Source: Metaphire vulgaris
Taxonomy: Eukaryota > Annelida > Clitellata > Crassiclitellata > Megascolecidae
Assembly (NCBI GenBank): GCA_018105865.1
Contig: CM030862.1
Coordinates: 11,773,474 to 11,837,473 of the forward strand
Direction of reading: 5' to 3'
Length of the DNA: 64,000 nucleotides
Each line of letters opens with the position of its first letter. Position 1 is the stretch's first letter. The position numbers and the translations under genes were made by a program. A model generated the notes under the pieces. It searched no databases. It was not told the DNA's origin and worked only from the letters and a program-made list of their open reading frames with translations. Shown in pieces: positions 12,854 through 24,384 of this stretch.

Positions 12854-12927
12854 AGGGTGGGCACTAGGGTGGTTCACAGTTGCATATCTCATACTCTGTC
12901 TTTTTGGGCCACCCTAGTGGGCACCCT
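12854..12927. mobile_element. Small hairpin MITE (AGGGTGGGCACTAGGGTGG ends)
   Basis: A 19-bp perfect inverted repeat (AGGGTGGGCACTAGGGTGG / CCACCCTAGTGGGCACCCT) surrounds a ~36-bp loop. TA dinucleotides occur at or near both borders. There is no coding content. This fits a very small Tc1/mariner-type MITE; only one copy was noticed in the window. Confidence 0.75.
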
Positions 12928-13838
12928 TTAGCCTGGGCTCCATTCTCAGGATTATGGTTGACATATTGCTGGATGCTGAGAATTCGATGTCACTCACAAC
13001 AATACATCTGGAACATTTAAACTCTTCCAAATCTGGAAGCAAGGAAAAAATTCTCCATAAGTCCAGGAAAAAATTCTCCATAAGTCCAGTAATTCTCTGG
13101 AAACCTGGGAAGAAATGACGCGAAAATGCTTGCGTTCATTTCCACGAAAGAGAAACAACGGCTGCCAAATCCTCGCAAATTAGATTATAGAATATAGAAC
13201 ATGTGCAAGCTAGACAAATTATTCCGTTTCCAGTGATGGGTAATTCAATTTCTAATTCTAATTAATTAGCTAATGAATTAGCTATCTGTCTAATTCTAAT
13301 TCTAATCAATCTGCCCAAAGTTTACTGTAATTGCACACTTGCTTGTGTCAAGTGCTTTGGAACCACGATTCAAACTCAAGTGGATAGCGTGCTGAGGAAA
13401 ATGGACAAATTAAACATCAAGTAAATTCAGTATCAAAGCAGATTCATTTCAACAGAAAGAGAAACATCTACCGGTATTTACTGGTATTTTGTAACCAAAA
13501 ATTGAAAATAACTACTGAATACTCAACCAATTGAACACTAATTGTATTTATTTTGGGAAATTAGATTATAGAATATAGAATCATTTAGTGCAGCTGGATT
13601 TATTCTTAATGATAGGAGAAACGATTAGATAATACAATTTTACTTGCAAAATGCAATTCTGATATACTCTAGATTACGGATAATTTTTTACATTAAAATG
13701 CATTGCAATTTTTATCACTGCACTTCTAATTGCTAATTCTAATTAAATTAGAAGGTATCTAAAAATCATTAAAAACTTTGCTGCATTATTGTTTTAAAGA
13801 GAATAGAGCAAATTGCATACGAAATAGAAACATGAATA

Positions 13839-13883
<45 letters not shown>

Positions 13884-13991
13884 TTAATAGGAGAGGAAAA
13901 TGTTACATTATAATCAATTTTCGTAACTCCTTGCAGTCCTCACGTTATAGGCATAGATTTCTATCAACCTGACAATCCAGTGAGACGCATC

Positions 13992-14071
13992 TTAACCCCT
14001 TAACTGGGGACCCCGGATATATCCGTCCATTTTACATTGAGTTACCGTTAAATACACAGTTAAGGGGTTAA
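13992..14071. mobile_element. piggyBac-like 80-bp MITE, copy 1
   Basis: Begins TTAACCCCTTAACTGGGG and ends CAGTTAAGGGGTTAA. TTAA at both borders matches the piggyBac target duplication, and CCCCTTAAC/GTTAAGGGG form the inverted repeats. Six further copies of almost the same length lie in the window. Confidence 0.88.
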
Positions 14072-14885
14072 GAACTGCCACCAATAAACAAAATCTGGAA
14101 CACCACAACACACTCAGTGGAGTCCTGTCCAGGAGTGGCGGTCACAATTCAACCCCTACTCTGGGAAGCACCTAATGTCATCCATCCTCTATGCCATGCA
14201 TCTCAGCTCCGTGTGTGTGTGTCACCGGAAGATGCATGTCCTACTGCGATACAAAGAGCCTTGCATGGCACCAGTCTCCCTCCATGGCTTGATTTATGAA
14301 ATTGGGAAAACCAGGACAGCAGACCCGGCGGGGTGGAGGAAGAAGTCGATTGTGGACATTAGGGACAGCAAGGACCAGGACAGGGACAAGATAAGACGAA
14401 ACTATACTACAGCCTGGGACAGACAGAATTGAGAGATTGAGTGAGGAAAAGATGTAGGCTTGGACAAGAAAGAATGCCAGGGAATTGGTTACTAGGATTC
14501 CACAGGATGCTGGAAGGCATTGGAACTGCTGGGTGGTGATGCTGCTGGTGGTGGTGGTGATGGTGATGGTAGTAGATAAAAATAATTGAAGTGTCAAAAG
14601 CACAGATGATTCAATAGCAAGTGAAGAGATTCTAACTGGTAACGGTACTACTGAGAAACCTCAATCATGAGAAAGGCCTCATACTAATACTATTATTATT
14701 ATTATGGCATTATACAAAGTGGAGGAAGGAAGGAAGATGTAGCTGGGTAAATGGACGAGCGATGAACTATTCATCCTACTTATAAACTTCCTTCACTGCT
14801 ATGACAAATGTCAATGATATCGTTTCATGCCAAGAACAAAGAAACAATTGGTTATGCTGCACTAATTTTCAACTAAACAAGCCTT

Positions 14886-14901
14886 AATCACCACCACCAC
14901 T

Positions 14902-14944
<43 letters not shown>

Positions 14945-14957
14945 CCACCACCACCAA
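14886..14957. repeat. (CAC)n/(ATC)n trinucleotide run
   Basis: Mixed CAC and ATC triplets in intergenic DNA. Confidence 0.9.
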
Positions 14958-15254
14958 TAGCAACAACAACAACAACTAACATAATAAGAGCAACATTTAT
15001 ATTGGTAAAAATATCACATCGGCAATGAGGGACTGGTAAGTAACATATTATAAGTGCAAACTTCTATTAGGTCTCTAGACTCAGTAACCCCCCCCCCCAA
15101 TTTTTGGGAGTCTACCAATGGAAAGGGGAAGGTATTGGGTTGGGTCCATCCACTTTTTCATCCAAGGTTACACCAATAGTAAATGATGTTCCATTTTCCT
15201 CATTCTCTCCTTCATCAGTTACGGTACTTTTCCTTTGATGTCTTCATCAGTTCC

Positions 15255-15334
15255 TTAACCCCTTAACTGTGTATTTAACTGTAACTCAATGTAAAATGGA
15301 CGGATATATCCGGGATCCCCAGTTAAGGGGTTAA
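15255..15334. mobile_element. piggyBac-like 80-bp MITE, copy 2 (inverted orientation)
   Basis: TTAA-bounded 80-bp hairpin whose interior is the reverse complement of copy 1 (ACTCAATGTAAAATGGACGG on plus). It lies only 119 bp from copy 3. Confidence 0.88.
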
Positions 15335-15453
15335 TTACATTTAAGCAGGTCACAAGTAATCCTCATTCCTCCAACTGAAACTGGGCAAATAAGGTTAATC
15401 ACACATAATCTAGATATTCTGGTTCATAATTAATTCAAAACTATCCACTTAAT

Positions 15454-15533
15454 TTAACCCCTTTACCGTGCATTTAACTGCAACTCAATGTAAAATGGAC
15501 CGATATATTTGGGGTCTCCGGTAAAGGGGTTAA
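15454..15533. mobile_element. piggyBac-like 80-bp MITE, copy 3
   Basis: TTAA-bounded 80-bp hairpin in the same orientation as copy 2. The two arms carry matching substitutions (CCCCTTTACCG at left, CGGTAAAGGGG at right), so pairing of the hairpin is preserved. Confidence 0.87.
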
Positions 15534-15677
15534 TGTAGATCTAGAAAATGAGAATTACGAACTACATGTAACAAAACACTTCCACCACAGGTTCAACTTA
15601 GTTACTGACAACTTGGAGGGATGGGATCAAAATATTTGGTTTCATGCTCCCAACCCCCAACCCCCCCCCCCACAGAG

Positions 15678-15865
15678 CAGTGGCGTCGCCAGGAATTTTG
15701 AGCTGGGGGGGGCAAAAGAGGGCTGGCATGTCAGATTCCTTACCCCACCCCCATCCCACAAAAAAACGTTCTCACCGGATTTGAGCGAATCTGATAGGCA
15801 GCCTGGGGTCAGCTTGGGGGGTGGGCAGTTGCCCCATTTGCCCCCCCCCCGTGGCGACGCTAATG
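15678..15865. mobile_element. hAT-like MITE with CAGTGGCGTCGCCAGG / CATTAGCGTCGCCAC ends
   Basis: The left end reads CAGTGGCGTCGCCAGG and the right end, reverse complemented, CATTAGCGTCGCCACGG. The interior is the same sequence as the outer element at 27320-27708, in the opposite orientation. There is no coding capacity. Confidence 0.8.
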
Positions 15866-15916
15866 TGTGTCAAACCGTACTAGAATTGTGAATATATTCT
15901 GTCTCAATTTTTTTTT

Positions 15917-16415
15917 CTAGAGCTTTCGAAATGCTACAAAAAATAATGAGCCATTTGAAACGACACTATACAAAGTCTTTCAGAAATCTATTCTCTGACA
16001 AATGTCTAAAAAATCAATCGAGAGATAAGATGGCGCTTAAGAGAGCTGGTTTCTTGTATTGCAGGTTTTATAGACCACAAAAATATTATAAAAATGATAC
16101 CCTGTTTGAAATTGGACAAAGCAAGGACTAGTGCTACAGTTGCTCACAAGAATTTTACCTTGGATATTGAAAAGCCCATAAACAGTTTTGCTGATCAACT
16201 GGATAGTCCTTCTGCAGGCCAATGTCAAACAGGGTATCATTTTTATAATATTTATGTGGTCTGTAAAACCTGTGATACAAGAAACCAGCTATCTTAAGAT
16301 CCCTCTTATCTCTCAATCGACTTTGTAACCATTTGACAGAGAATTGTTTTCTGGAAGACTTTGTAGTGTTGTTTGACATAGCTCATTATTTTTCGTGGCA
16401 TTTGGAACGCTCTAG
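15917..16415. mobile_element. ~500-bp fold-back element
   Basis: The left arm (about 15917-16120) and the right arm (about 16220-16415) are reverse complements of each other over roughly 190-200 bp with visible but limited mismatch, around a ~100-bp loop. Ends read CTAGAGC...CTAG. The transcript of either strand would fold into a long hairpin. Overlapping open frames are products of the palindrome and not genes. Confidence 0.85.
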
Positions 16416-16419
16416 TATA

Positions 16420-17325
16420 AAACTGAGGCAGAATATATTGACTGTTCTAGTATGGTTTGATGCAATGAAGATGGGGACACAAGAAAATGTGGATGAAATT
16501 CATTTCAACACTCTTCTGAATTTTTGCATATCTATAGCCTTCTGTACATCAATCGTAGAATAGTATCACTAATAAAAAATATAGCATTGGTGTTCTTTGT
16601 TGTGATTGCAATGTTTTAACAAGCCTTAAAGTTCATTTTGCTTCTAAATCCCCGTGTGTTCACAATTTTTTGAGCAGTACTGTAGAACAAGGTTAAAACC
16701 CATCGTTTTACCTGGCTTATTCACCATAGACTATCATAACAGAGTAACATAGACCTGGTTGTCTGGACTGATACCCTGGATTTGACCTGGATCTTGAACG
16801 ATTTTGGTTTGGTATGTCATCGGCTGATGCTTCTGAGCATTACAAAGTGGCGCTATTGAAGTTTAAGATTCGATGAGATATTAGGTAATCAAGTATTTTG
16901 AAATACAATATAAATAGTAATCCTAGAGAATGACTATTCATCACCTTGTCTTATACAATTGATCAAAACAATGATAAAAATCTCTAGTGGCCATTTCTTT
17001 AGAATATCCACAACAGCAGTTATCAAAAGAGTAACCTTTATGTTTTGCTGGCCACAGTAACTTCAATATTCACCTTCGACAAATGCAAGTATGTAAATCA
17101 GATTATAACAGTTTCTTATATATTTACTTTATATTCACTGCAAAGGACAGAATGCCAAGAAGCATTTAGGACATCTTAGACTAGTTCTGAATATAGAACT
17201 ATCAATGTATATTCCCAAATTCATGAAAATAAACATTGCAAACAATGCATAATAACCTTCATACGAGCATAATAACTAGATAATATATAATAGCTAATAG
17301 GCATAAAATGCAACAACATTTATGG
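16420..17325. other. Intergenic, no gene recognised
   Basis: AT-rich sequence without recognisable coding or repeat structure other than short AT runs. Confidence 0.4.
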
Positions 17326-17329
17326 CATT

Positions 17330-17518
17330 CTTGAAAGTATATAATGCCAAAACAATCCAAGTCTGTGGAACTCTGCCGAAGAACGAGACAATTGTGACTT
17401 CCCCTGATTTGTTTATCAAGTGCCTTAAGACGCATATGTTTAATATATCTTATAATGTTCATTGTTAAGCGCTTTTGACTTTAGTCTTCACTATGCTTAC
17501 TGCGCTCTATAAATTGTC

Positions 17519-17571
<53 letters not shown>

Positions 17572-17590
17572 TAATAATAATAATAAAACT
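17330..17590 (+). mobile_element. LINE 3' end relic with (AATA)n tail
   Basis: With frame breaks, the sequence reads as the reverse-transcriptase C-terminal motif of LINEs: SLP..., then an FKxxLKTHxF-type LKTHMFNISY, followed by a short 3' UTR containing GCGCTCTATAAATTGTCT and an (AATA)n tail at 17519-17586. The same 3' UTR motif (GCGCTGTATAAATTGTCT) ends the copy at 57845-58022. Only a 5'-truncated fragment remains. Confidence 0.75.
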
Positions 17591-17846
17591 ACCAAATGCA
17601 TGACTTAAATAGCACGGTAAAGCTACGGAATAGGCGGACCATGAATGTAAACAAGGCTTAGTACATGTTTTGGTTAGCCTGATTCGGGTTACGGTTATGG
17701 TTGGCTTTGTTACATAACCCAAATACATAACCTTAACCTACATATGGTTCGCCTATTCCAAAACTCCCGAAAAAGCGCTACAGAAGTTCTGTAGATAGCT
17801 GTTATTTAAAATTATAGAGCTATCACAAGTACGTTTGGAAACTAAC

Positions 17847-18011
17847 CTGTAGTGCTGACAGGCATCGCACCGTACATCGGGCAGCGCTGATGGTGTCAAG
17901 GGTCTTAACGCCGCCGTCGGGGCTCCTGGTCTCGACGGAGATCAGCAACGAGAGAAAGGTCCAGTAGACGAAGAAACAACGGGCCCTCCGACCCACAACA
18001 ACCGACCCCAT
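17847..18011 (-). CDS. First coding exon of a secreted anosmin-1-like protein (partial gene)
   Basis: Fifty-five codons from ATG at 18011 end exactly at a strong donor (CTACAG|GTTAGT, after 17847). The product opens with a hydrophobic segment (residues about 13-26, FFVYWTFLSLLIS) that looks like a signal peptide. It ends in ISAARCTVRCLSALQ, which resembles the RARCASRCLSLQ segment that starts the mature cysteine-rich region of anosmin-1, an extracellular matrix protein with WAP and fibronectin-III domains. This short match, in the right place after a signal peptide, is the only evidence for the family. No later exons are recognisable on the minus strand down to position 1, so the rest of the gene must lie beyond the left edge or the assignment is wrong. 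The surrounding GC- and CpG-rich DNA (17860-18320) would fit a promoter. Confidence 0.5.
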
Positions 18012-18330
18012 CGCACGTCGTCCGAACCCCGCGGCGAATTATCCAAATTCCCGAGCACGGCCGCGGAGGCAAAGATACGTCGCGGCGACGGAAGATTTAG
18101 GCGAGACTCGCAGCAGCTGCATCGCACACGAACTGTAACGTTTGTCGACGGCAAATCCACGATTATCTCCCGAGTCTCCGGTTCTGAGTCTCGGGTCTCT
18201 CGCGACGCACAGCCACAGAGACTCGTCGCAGGTACTCCGTCAAGATCCGTGACATCCGTCAGCGAAACAGCGCCGACGGGTGGCAGGAAACAGACTATCG
18301 CCGGTCAATGGGCGCCTTACGCCATCCGCT
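18012..18330 (-). promoter_or_regulatory. CpG-rich presumptive 5' region of the anosmin-like gene
   Basis: CpG density is far above the flanking AT-rich DNA, and this sits directly upstream of the start codon at 18011 on the minus strand. No core promoter element is clear. The 120-codon plus-strand frame from 18249 shows no family resemblance. Confidence 0.3.
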
Positions 18331-18339
18331 CTCGACGTT

Positions 18340-20370
18340 TGCAACGAGCACGACGCCAGAGTATGCAAGAGTGTTTGTGCTGTGTGAGTGTGTGTTTTAA
18401 GTCTGAAGCTGTACTCGGCAGTACTGAGTTTTATCGCTTCTGTAGCGACTCACAGCTAGCCATCTCACTTATGCATTATAATGGGGCTGGCGGAAGAATT
18501 ACTTTCACGTCCGGTCTATTGTTGTGCAAACAGCGCAGAATGCAGACTGGTCACCTTCAGTATATTTTGAACTTACTGCTAAGTCCCAAAAACATTCTCA
18601 AGATTTACTGATTATGAGATATCGGTACCTAGAGCTAATTAGCTTCTGCTTGACTGTATCAATTTCCTGATTTTGAAAAAGCAGTGGCAGGGTCAAAGCA
18701 GCCTTTCTGACCTTTCATCCAAAATTCTTTTGACCTCGAGTATGGTTGAGGGCTACAAACAATAGCTCAAAAATTCCTTGCTGCTGGCCTTTCTTGAATA
18801 GTGACACTGGTTAAACATAAACCTCATAGCATATCAAACCGAGGCTGTATCAGATAAAAGCACTGCTACAAACGTCATCAGTGTAGGCCTACAGTACTGT
18901 AGTTGTCCATGGCATATAACATTTGGTATTTTCTTAAGCTTGTTCAACAGAGGTCAGTGAAAGGCTTATAGTACTTTTCATACACCAAAATTGCATTTTA
19001 GCAACACCATTGGGAGTGAAATTACAGAATTTGGCTAATAATGTACGATCTGCTATTGTAACTTTTGATAGATCGAATCACATAACATTTAATCTGCAAG
19101 GATTTTTCAATTACTGTATTAAACAAAGCCACTATGCTGAAAATTGCTAATAGCAACTACGAGTTCTTTGTGATGTAGGATCCATTAGAATACAGTCATA
19201 ACTTCTGATGACACACATGAAAATCTCTTGATTGTAGAAATAGCATTCAAATTACTGTGCATTGCACTTGGAAAGTGCATCTGATATATTCAGTGTAGGC
19301 CTACTTATCCAAATACGGTATGGTTTTCACGAGAATAGTTAGACCCATGGTCTAGTTAAATGTTTCTGTATTTAAAATTTCCAAACTGTTTCCAATACAA
19401 ACAACGGTTTTCAAATAAAGTACAGGTATTCTAGGTCAAATTTAATTCCATGGCCATATTCTAAAATTCTAACCACTTCTTAAGCCCATATTGGCACTGC
19501 TCAAATACCTTATACTTACATACTACTGAAGAATTCCAAAAACAGATCCATTCCACAAATAGAACATGAACAGTTACATATGATTAGAAATGTTACCCAG
19601 TCTTTTCATAGTCAACCTGAAAAATTATACATCCTAGACTATAAGAACTTCAGTGGACACACTTACATTGAATATTCATTAGGTAAAAATCAAGTAATGA
19701 CAACATGTCTATTTATATCATCCAACCAGTACTTGAGTCATTTACCAAATAACCACCAATTACAAGCAATCAAGATGCTTCATAAAATTTAAACTTCAGT
19801 GATAATGATCAATAATGAACAACAAAAAACTTATCGCTAAGCTGATAATTTAAAAACAACATTAATAAAATTTGCAGCAAATTTTTATGAACTTAGCGCT
19901 AAGCTGACAATTTAAAATTAACATTAATTAAATTTGTAGCAATTTTCAAAAAATTTTCAACTCTTAAAAAACAGGAACTGTTAGTATTTACATTGAATAA
20001 AATGGCTAAACTTAGAACTGACCACTTTATTATTGAAAATGCTTAATAAAGCAAGTTTATGACTAATACAACAGCTTCATTTTGTTAAAATGTCAACAGT
20101 ACTACCAAGTTAACAATGGAACCACAATCAGTGTTTATTCTAAGCCTGTTGGGGGGGAATTCCCCCCCAAATTTGTATATGTTGGCTTGGGGGATGGAAA
20201 TTTCCCCAAAAAAGCGTGGAGAGACAAATCTTGTCCCCCCCAAACATTTCAAACTCCCCCCCAATGTCAAGGTGGCTAGAATAAACAATGGAACCACAAT
20301 CATCATCGAGAGACAGTCTAGAAGCAGCAACTTGGTCCTATTGGCCGCATTAAAATAATCTCCGATCCCT
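18340..20370. other. Intergenic, no gene recognised
   Basis: AT-rich sequence with no convincing coding segment. An AATAAA hexamer on the minus strand at 20139-20134 is a possible polyadenylation signal for the zinc-finger gene ending at 20376. G-run/C-run hairpins occur at 20150-20172. Confidence 0.4.
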
Positions 20371-20375
20371 TTCGA

Positions 20376-23348
20376 TCATCCATTTTTCTCTATCACAATT
20401 CTTTCCCCGTCGACTTCCATGATCTCCTCGACTCTCGTCTCAAACGAGGAGTCGCTCTTCTCGCCAGCCGCCGCAACATTTGAGATCAGTTCCGTGCCGG
20501 CGGAGTTCTCGGATTGACCGCCAGCAAGACCCGAGCGACGATGTTTCGTCAGGTAGCGCATCGTCTCCTTCGGGTGCAGGCGCTTGACGGCGACCGAGCA
20601 CGACCGGATGTGCTTGCGCTTGATGTGCCGCACCGTTGGGCGCCCGATCTGGACGAGCTCGCCGCACAGGATGCACGCGTCCTTCTCGTTGTGATGCTTC
20701 GTCTGAAAGTGGCGCTGCATCAGCTCGATCGAGTTCCAGCGCTCGGCGCAGCGCGAGCACTTGATCAGGTGATCCCGCTGACAGTGCTCGGCCAACTCCT
20801 CCGCCGACGCGAAGTTAATGCAGCAGTCGTGGCAGGGAAACCTCCCCTTCGGCTTAACTCTAACGGGCTTCTCCATCCTCTGCGCCAAAGTCTCGATGCC
20901 CCTCGGCAGGAAAGGCCTTGACCCCGATGACCCCATGCTCGGCATAAGCGGCCTCAGTTGTTGTTTCAGCTCAGGTTTTCCCATTGTTTTGTACACATAC
21001 GCTGCTGTGAGAGCCTTGATCATAGTCAGCAACACCAGTCGGTTGGGAAATATGTCGGCGTGCGCGTCAACTACGTGATTTTCGAAATGGTTGACGGTCT
21101 TGAAATATCTGTTACAGAGCATGCAGAATTTTGCCCTGTACATGTCGAGTACGGTAAAATCGTGCTGCGAGCTCAGGTGATTCAGGATGCTCGAGTGCAC
21201 CTTCTCTCCGCACCTGATGCACTGGTACGCCCGCGGTTCCGCGGAGGAGTGCCGCGCCGCGAAGTGCCGCGTCACGCCCTGCTTAGTCCAGAATTTCTCG
21301 GCACACGACGGACAGTTCAACGTCCGGCCTCTCTTGTGGAACTCGTCGCGGTTGAGCGACTCGTGATGAAGCGATACGAGATGCAGGCGCAGGCTCTCGA
21401 GATCTCTCGAAGGCAGGTCGCAGATCTCGCACTTGAGTGACATTGGCGGAATGTCCAGTCGTGACAGGACCGTTCCAGCCGTTTGCGCCGACGGCATCAT
21501 CTTCTTTTCCATGGCGGAGCTGGTGTGTGCCAGCACCGTCTCCCGGTACAGTTGCTCCAAATGCTTCTGCTGCTGACCGAAAGTACTGCGTCCAGATGTT
21601 GCGACGGTTGGAACGGGCGGGTTCGGGTTCTGTTTCCTGTGATTTACAGAATTTCTGAGGGCCAACAGACTGCCGGGCAGCGGCAGATTTGGCCTCGGAT
21701 GGAGAAACGAATTCCCGATCGCCGCAAAATTCCCATCGCCGAACGGCAGCAGGCTCGCAATCGACGGATTAAGTTGGGGCAAAAGCGGCGGCCCATAGAG
21801 GGCAGCGGAGCGAATCCCGGCATCGGGAAGCCCTGGCCCTGTGCAAGGGCGGTCGACTGCAACGACAGGTTGCTTAAGACCTGTGCCTGGATCTGTGGCG
21901 ACAGGCCACAAGCCGACAGGATACTCGCAACCGATAGGCCCGTGAAAGGGTTCGGATTTAAGACTGGAGTTGGGGCTCGAACTGTGCCCGAGACACCGGC
22001 CCTATCACCCATTCCCGCGACACCGGAGATGCAGCTCGTCCGCGGGAATCCCATATGGGAATTCAGTGCCGTTTGAACGGGCGCGCAATTCGTCCTCTGC
22101 TTCTGCAACGTTTCGTATACAGGGATGTCGAAGATGTTTTGAGTGATGACAAGGTTCCGACTAAGCAAGAACTTTCTACGGCACGAGTTGATATGTCGGT
22201 CGAAAAGGGTCGACTGGCGGCTCTCGAACGGACAAAAGGGACACTGGATTTGAGGGATTGATAGAAGCCGGGCTAAAATCTGATGCTCTTTCCCCATATG
22301 AGAGACAAATTTTGGGGCATTGCCTGTCCTGAATTTCATACAAATGCAGCAACGGTAATGTTGGATTCTAGTGCTGCCCCCGTACTGCTGATGCGTCTCA
22401 AGCGCCATGTCGGTAAATGCAAGAAACCTGCACCTACAGCGCTTGACAGGAACTTTGTATACTCCATTTTTTGTGACCAGATTTCTCAACGACTCCTCTA
22501 ATTTCTCCAGCTGCGACTTCTCCACGGTGTCGAGTTGCTGCTTTTTCTCCTTTTCCTTCTGAATTTCGATTAGATTTTGTATGACTTCCTCCCGTACCAT
22601 CTCCAAGCCCATGTTAATGAGGAGCCTCGCAACAGGGCGGTGGTTGAAATTGGAGGACATTTTCCTGGGAGCAGATTCAATTCTTCTGTGCTTCAGTTCC
22701 AGTTTATGTCCAACTGGTGGAGGCTTCAGTGTTGCTGACGTGTCAGGAAAGGACGATGAAGATGGCACGATGTTGGTTGACGTTCGTCGCTCTTGCTTCT
22801 GAAAATTCATTGCCTTTCATCATTGAAGACGTCTCTTTTTCATCGCTAACTGTTGCACCATCAACCATCGACGATTTACCAACAATTTCACATCCTACGT
22901 CTGATTCTGATGAACTGCGTTCACACTCTTTCAAATCTGGCGCCGTTCTGAATTCACGATCATCTTCGAATAGTTCATTTTTAACGTTCGATTCCTCCGT
23001 AACTGAAATCTGTTTAGCCTCGACATCATGAAACGAGTCAACCGACATTTTTGTCAAATCTTCAGTCTTCGTGTTATTCAAATCGTCATTCAATACGTCT
23101 CTATTTTCGATCATATCTGAAGTTGACATCTTCGTTTCTGCAGCTGCAATTTCGTTAGCAACCCCATTCATAAGTTGATGGCAACCTGATTTCAAAGACT
23201 GATTATATTTCACTTCTGATTTGCCATCTGTTACACTATTTTTCACAACAATCACAGACTTCAAAGTTAATTCAAAATCATCACACGAGCCATCTACAGA
23301 ACTTTCTTTCAGGCTTTCTCCCTCAGTTAAACCTTCAGAAGAAGCCAT
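20376..23348 (-). CDS. MEP-1-type multi-C2H2 zinc-finger protein (frame changes at ~22800 and ~21795)
   Basis: A minus-strand coding region of about 990 codons from ATG at 23348 to a stop at 20376, in three consecutive frames. The N-terminal ~190 residues are acidic and Ser/Thr-rich. Next comes a basic coiled segment (GLEMVREEVIQNLIEIQKEKE) and paired fingers: YRCCICMKFRT with FVSHMGKEH, then IQCPFCPFES with FDRHINSC. This pair closely matches MEP-1 (MOG interacting and ectopic P-granules protein 1). After a Pro/Leu/Gln-rich linker come at least seven more C2H2 units (LKCEIC, LNCPSC, YQCIRC, KFCMLC, FPCHDC, IKCSRC, DACILC). MEP-1 works with the Mi-2 remodeller in a nuclear repressor complex in nematodes and flies; the same role here is inferred. 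The frame changes could be tiny introns or single-base errors. An in-frame ATG also exists at 23384. Confidence 0.8.
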
Positions 23349-23699
23349 TGGCTGAATTTCGGTGTTCCCAGATAGCTGGAACATTGCCAAACAAAATCAT
23401 CATTAGGAAAATCGGGTATACAGAAAGTCAATAAAAATTAAAAGATTTTTCTCATGCATCATTAATACAATGCACTAAATATCAACTGACATAGCTTAAG
23501 AACTATTCGTAATAAGCTAATCAACGAGCTTTTTCCCCGTCAAACATGACAGGAAAGATTTCCCACGCGTTAGCCAAGGGATAGGTTAACTGTATTTGCC
23601 TTTTGCCCATCAAGTTTGACAGGAAGCAATGCTTGATTATAAATGATCGATAATTACTAGTTTAATCAGTCAAATGAAATTGTTAAGTACTGTCTGGTT

Positions 23700-24110
23700 T
23701 GTGACTTCTTCAGCGATGCGTTGATAACTTGCTGTCACTTTTTGTGCTGTCTTTTCTAACTGTGATCTTTCTTGCTGGCGACGCCTGGACATTTGAAGAG
23801 CTTCTGCTCGTCATCGACCTCGTCTTTCTTCCGAAGTCTCTCGCTGATGACGCAGTGACATTTGGAGTGCATTTCGCTGCCTTAAACGTTCGAGGGTTTC
23901 TTGGCTTTGGTGTTTTCTCCATCTTTGTTGCTTCTCACGATTCAGACGCGACCGCTTCGATCGCGTGTCTTCCGAACACTCTTGCCGACAGCGCTGTAAC
24001 AATGCAGTGCATTCTGCTGCCTTAAATGCTCGAGGGTTTCTTGGCTCTGGTGGCCTCTACATCTTTGCTGCTTCTCACGATTAAGGCATAACCGCTTCGA
24101 TCGAGGGCTT
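23700..24110 (-). pseudogene. Degraded STPR-like (23-residue repeat) coding relic
   Basis: Minus-strand frames in this stretch read as Arg/Gln-rich repeats (RLNREKQQRWRKHQSQET, LERLRQRNALQMSLRHQRET). Their spacing recalls the 23-residue STPR DNA-binding repeat of FMBP-1-like proteins. At DNA level a ~90-bp unit at about 23872-23965 recurs at about 24005-24097. Stops and frame changes separate the pieces, so it is not an intact gene. It lies upstream of the MEP-1-like start and could alternatively belong to its 5' region. Confidence 0.45.
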
Positions 24111-24175
24111 TCCATAAGCTTGTCTTAGCTAAGGCTTTAAATATACAATAATTAATATGTGTTGGTACGTTGAAA

Positions 24176-24384
24176 CAGTGGTTTTCAAATTGTTTGGGTG
24201 TGGGACCCCAGGGACTCGCAAACCCACATATTTAAAAAATAAAATTCACCATGTTAAATTTAAGCAAAATAAACGGTTTAGCGATATACTATTTAGACAT
24301 CGACAATACAAGCATGCTTCTGTTAATGCAAAATATTCAAAAGTATGACACACCGCCACGTGGACCAGAGTTTGAAAACCTTTG
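24176..24384. mobile_element. hAT-like MITE with CAGTGGTTTTCAAA ends
   Basis: The left terminus is CAGTGGTTTTCAAA and the right TTTGAAAACCTTTG, an inverted repeat with two mismatches. The flanking octamers CGTTGAAA (24168-24175) and TTTTGAAA (24385-24392) agree at six of eight bases, consistent with the 8-bp duplication made by hAT transposases. The interior has no coding capacity. Confidence 0.75.
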
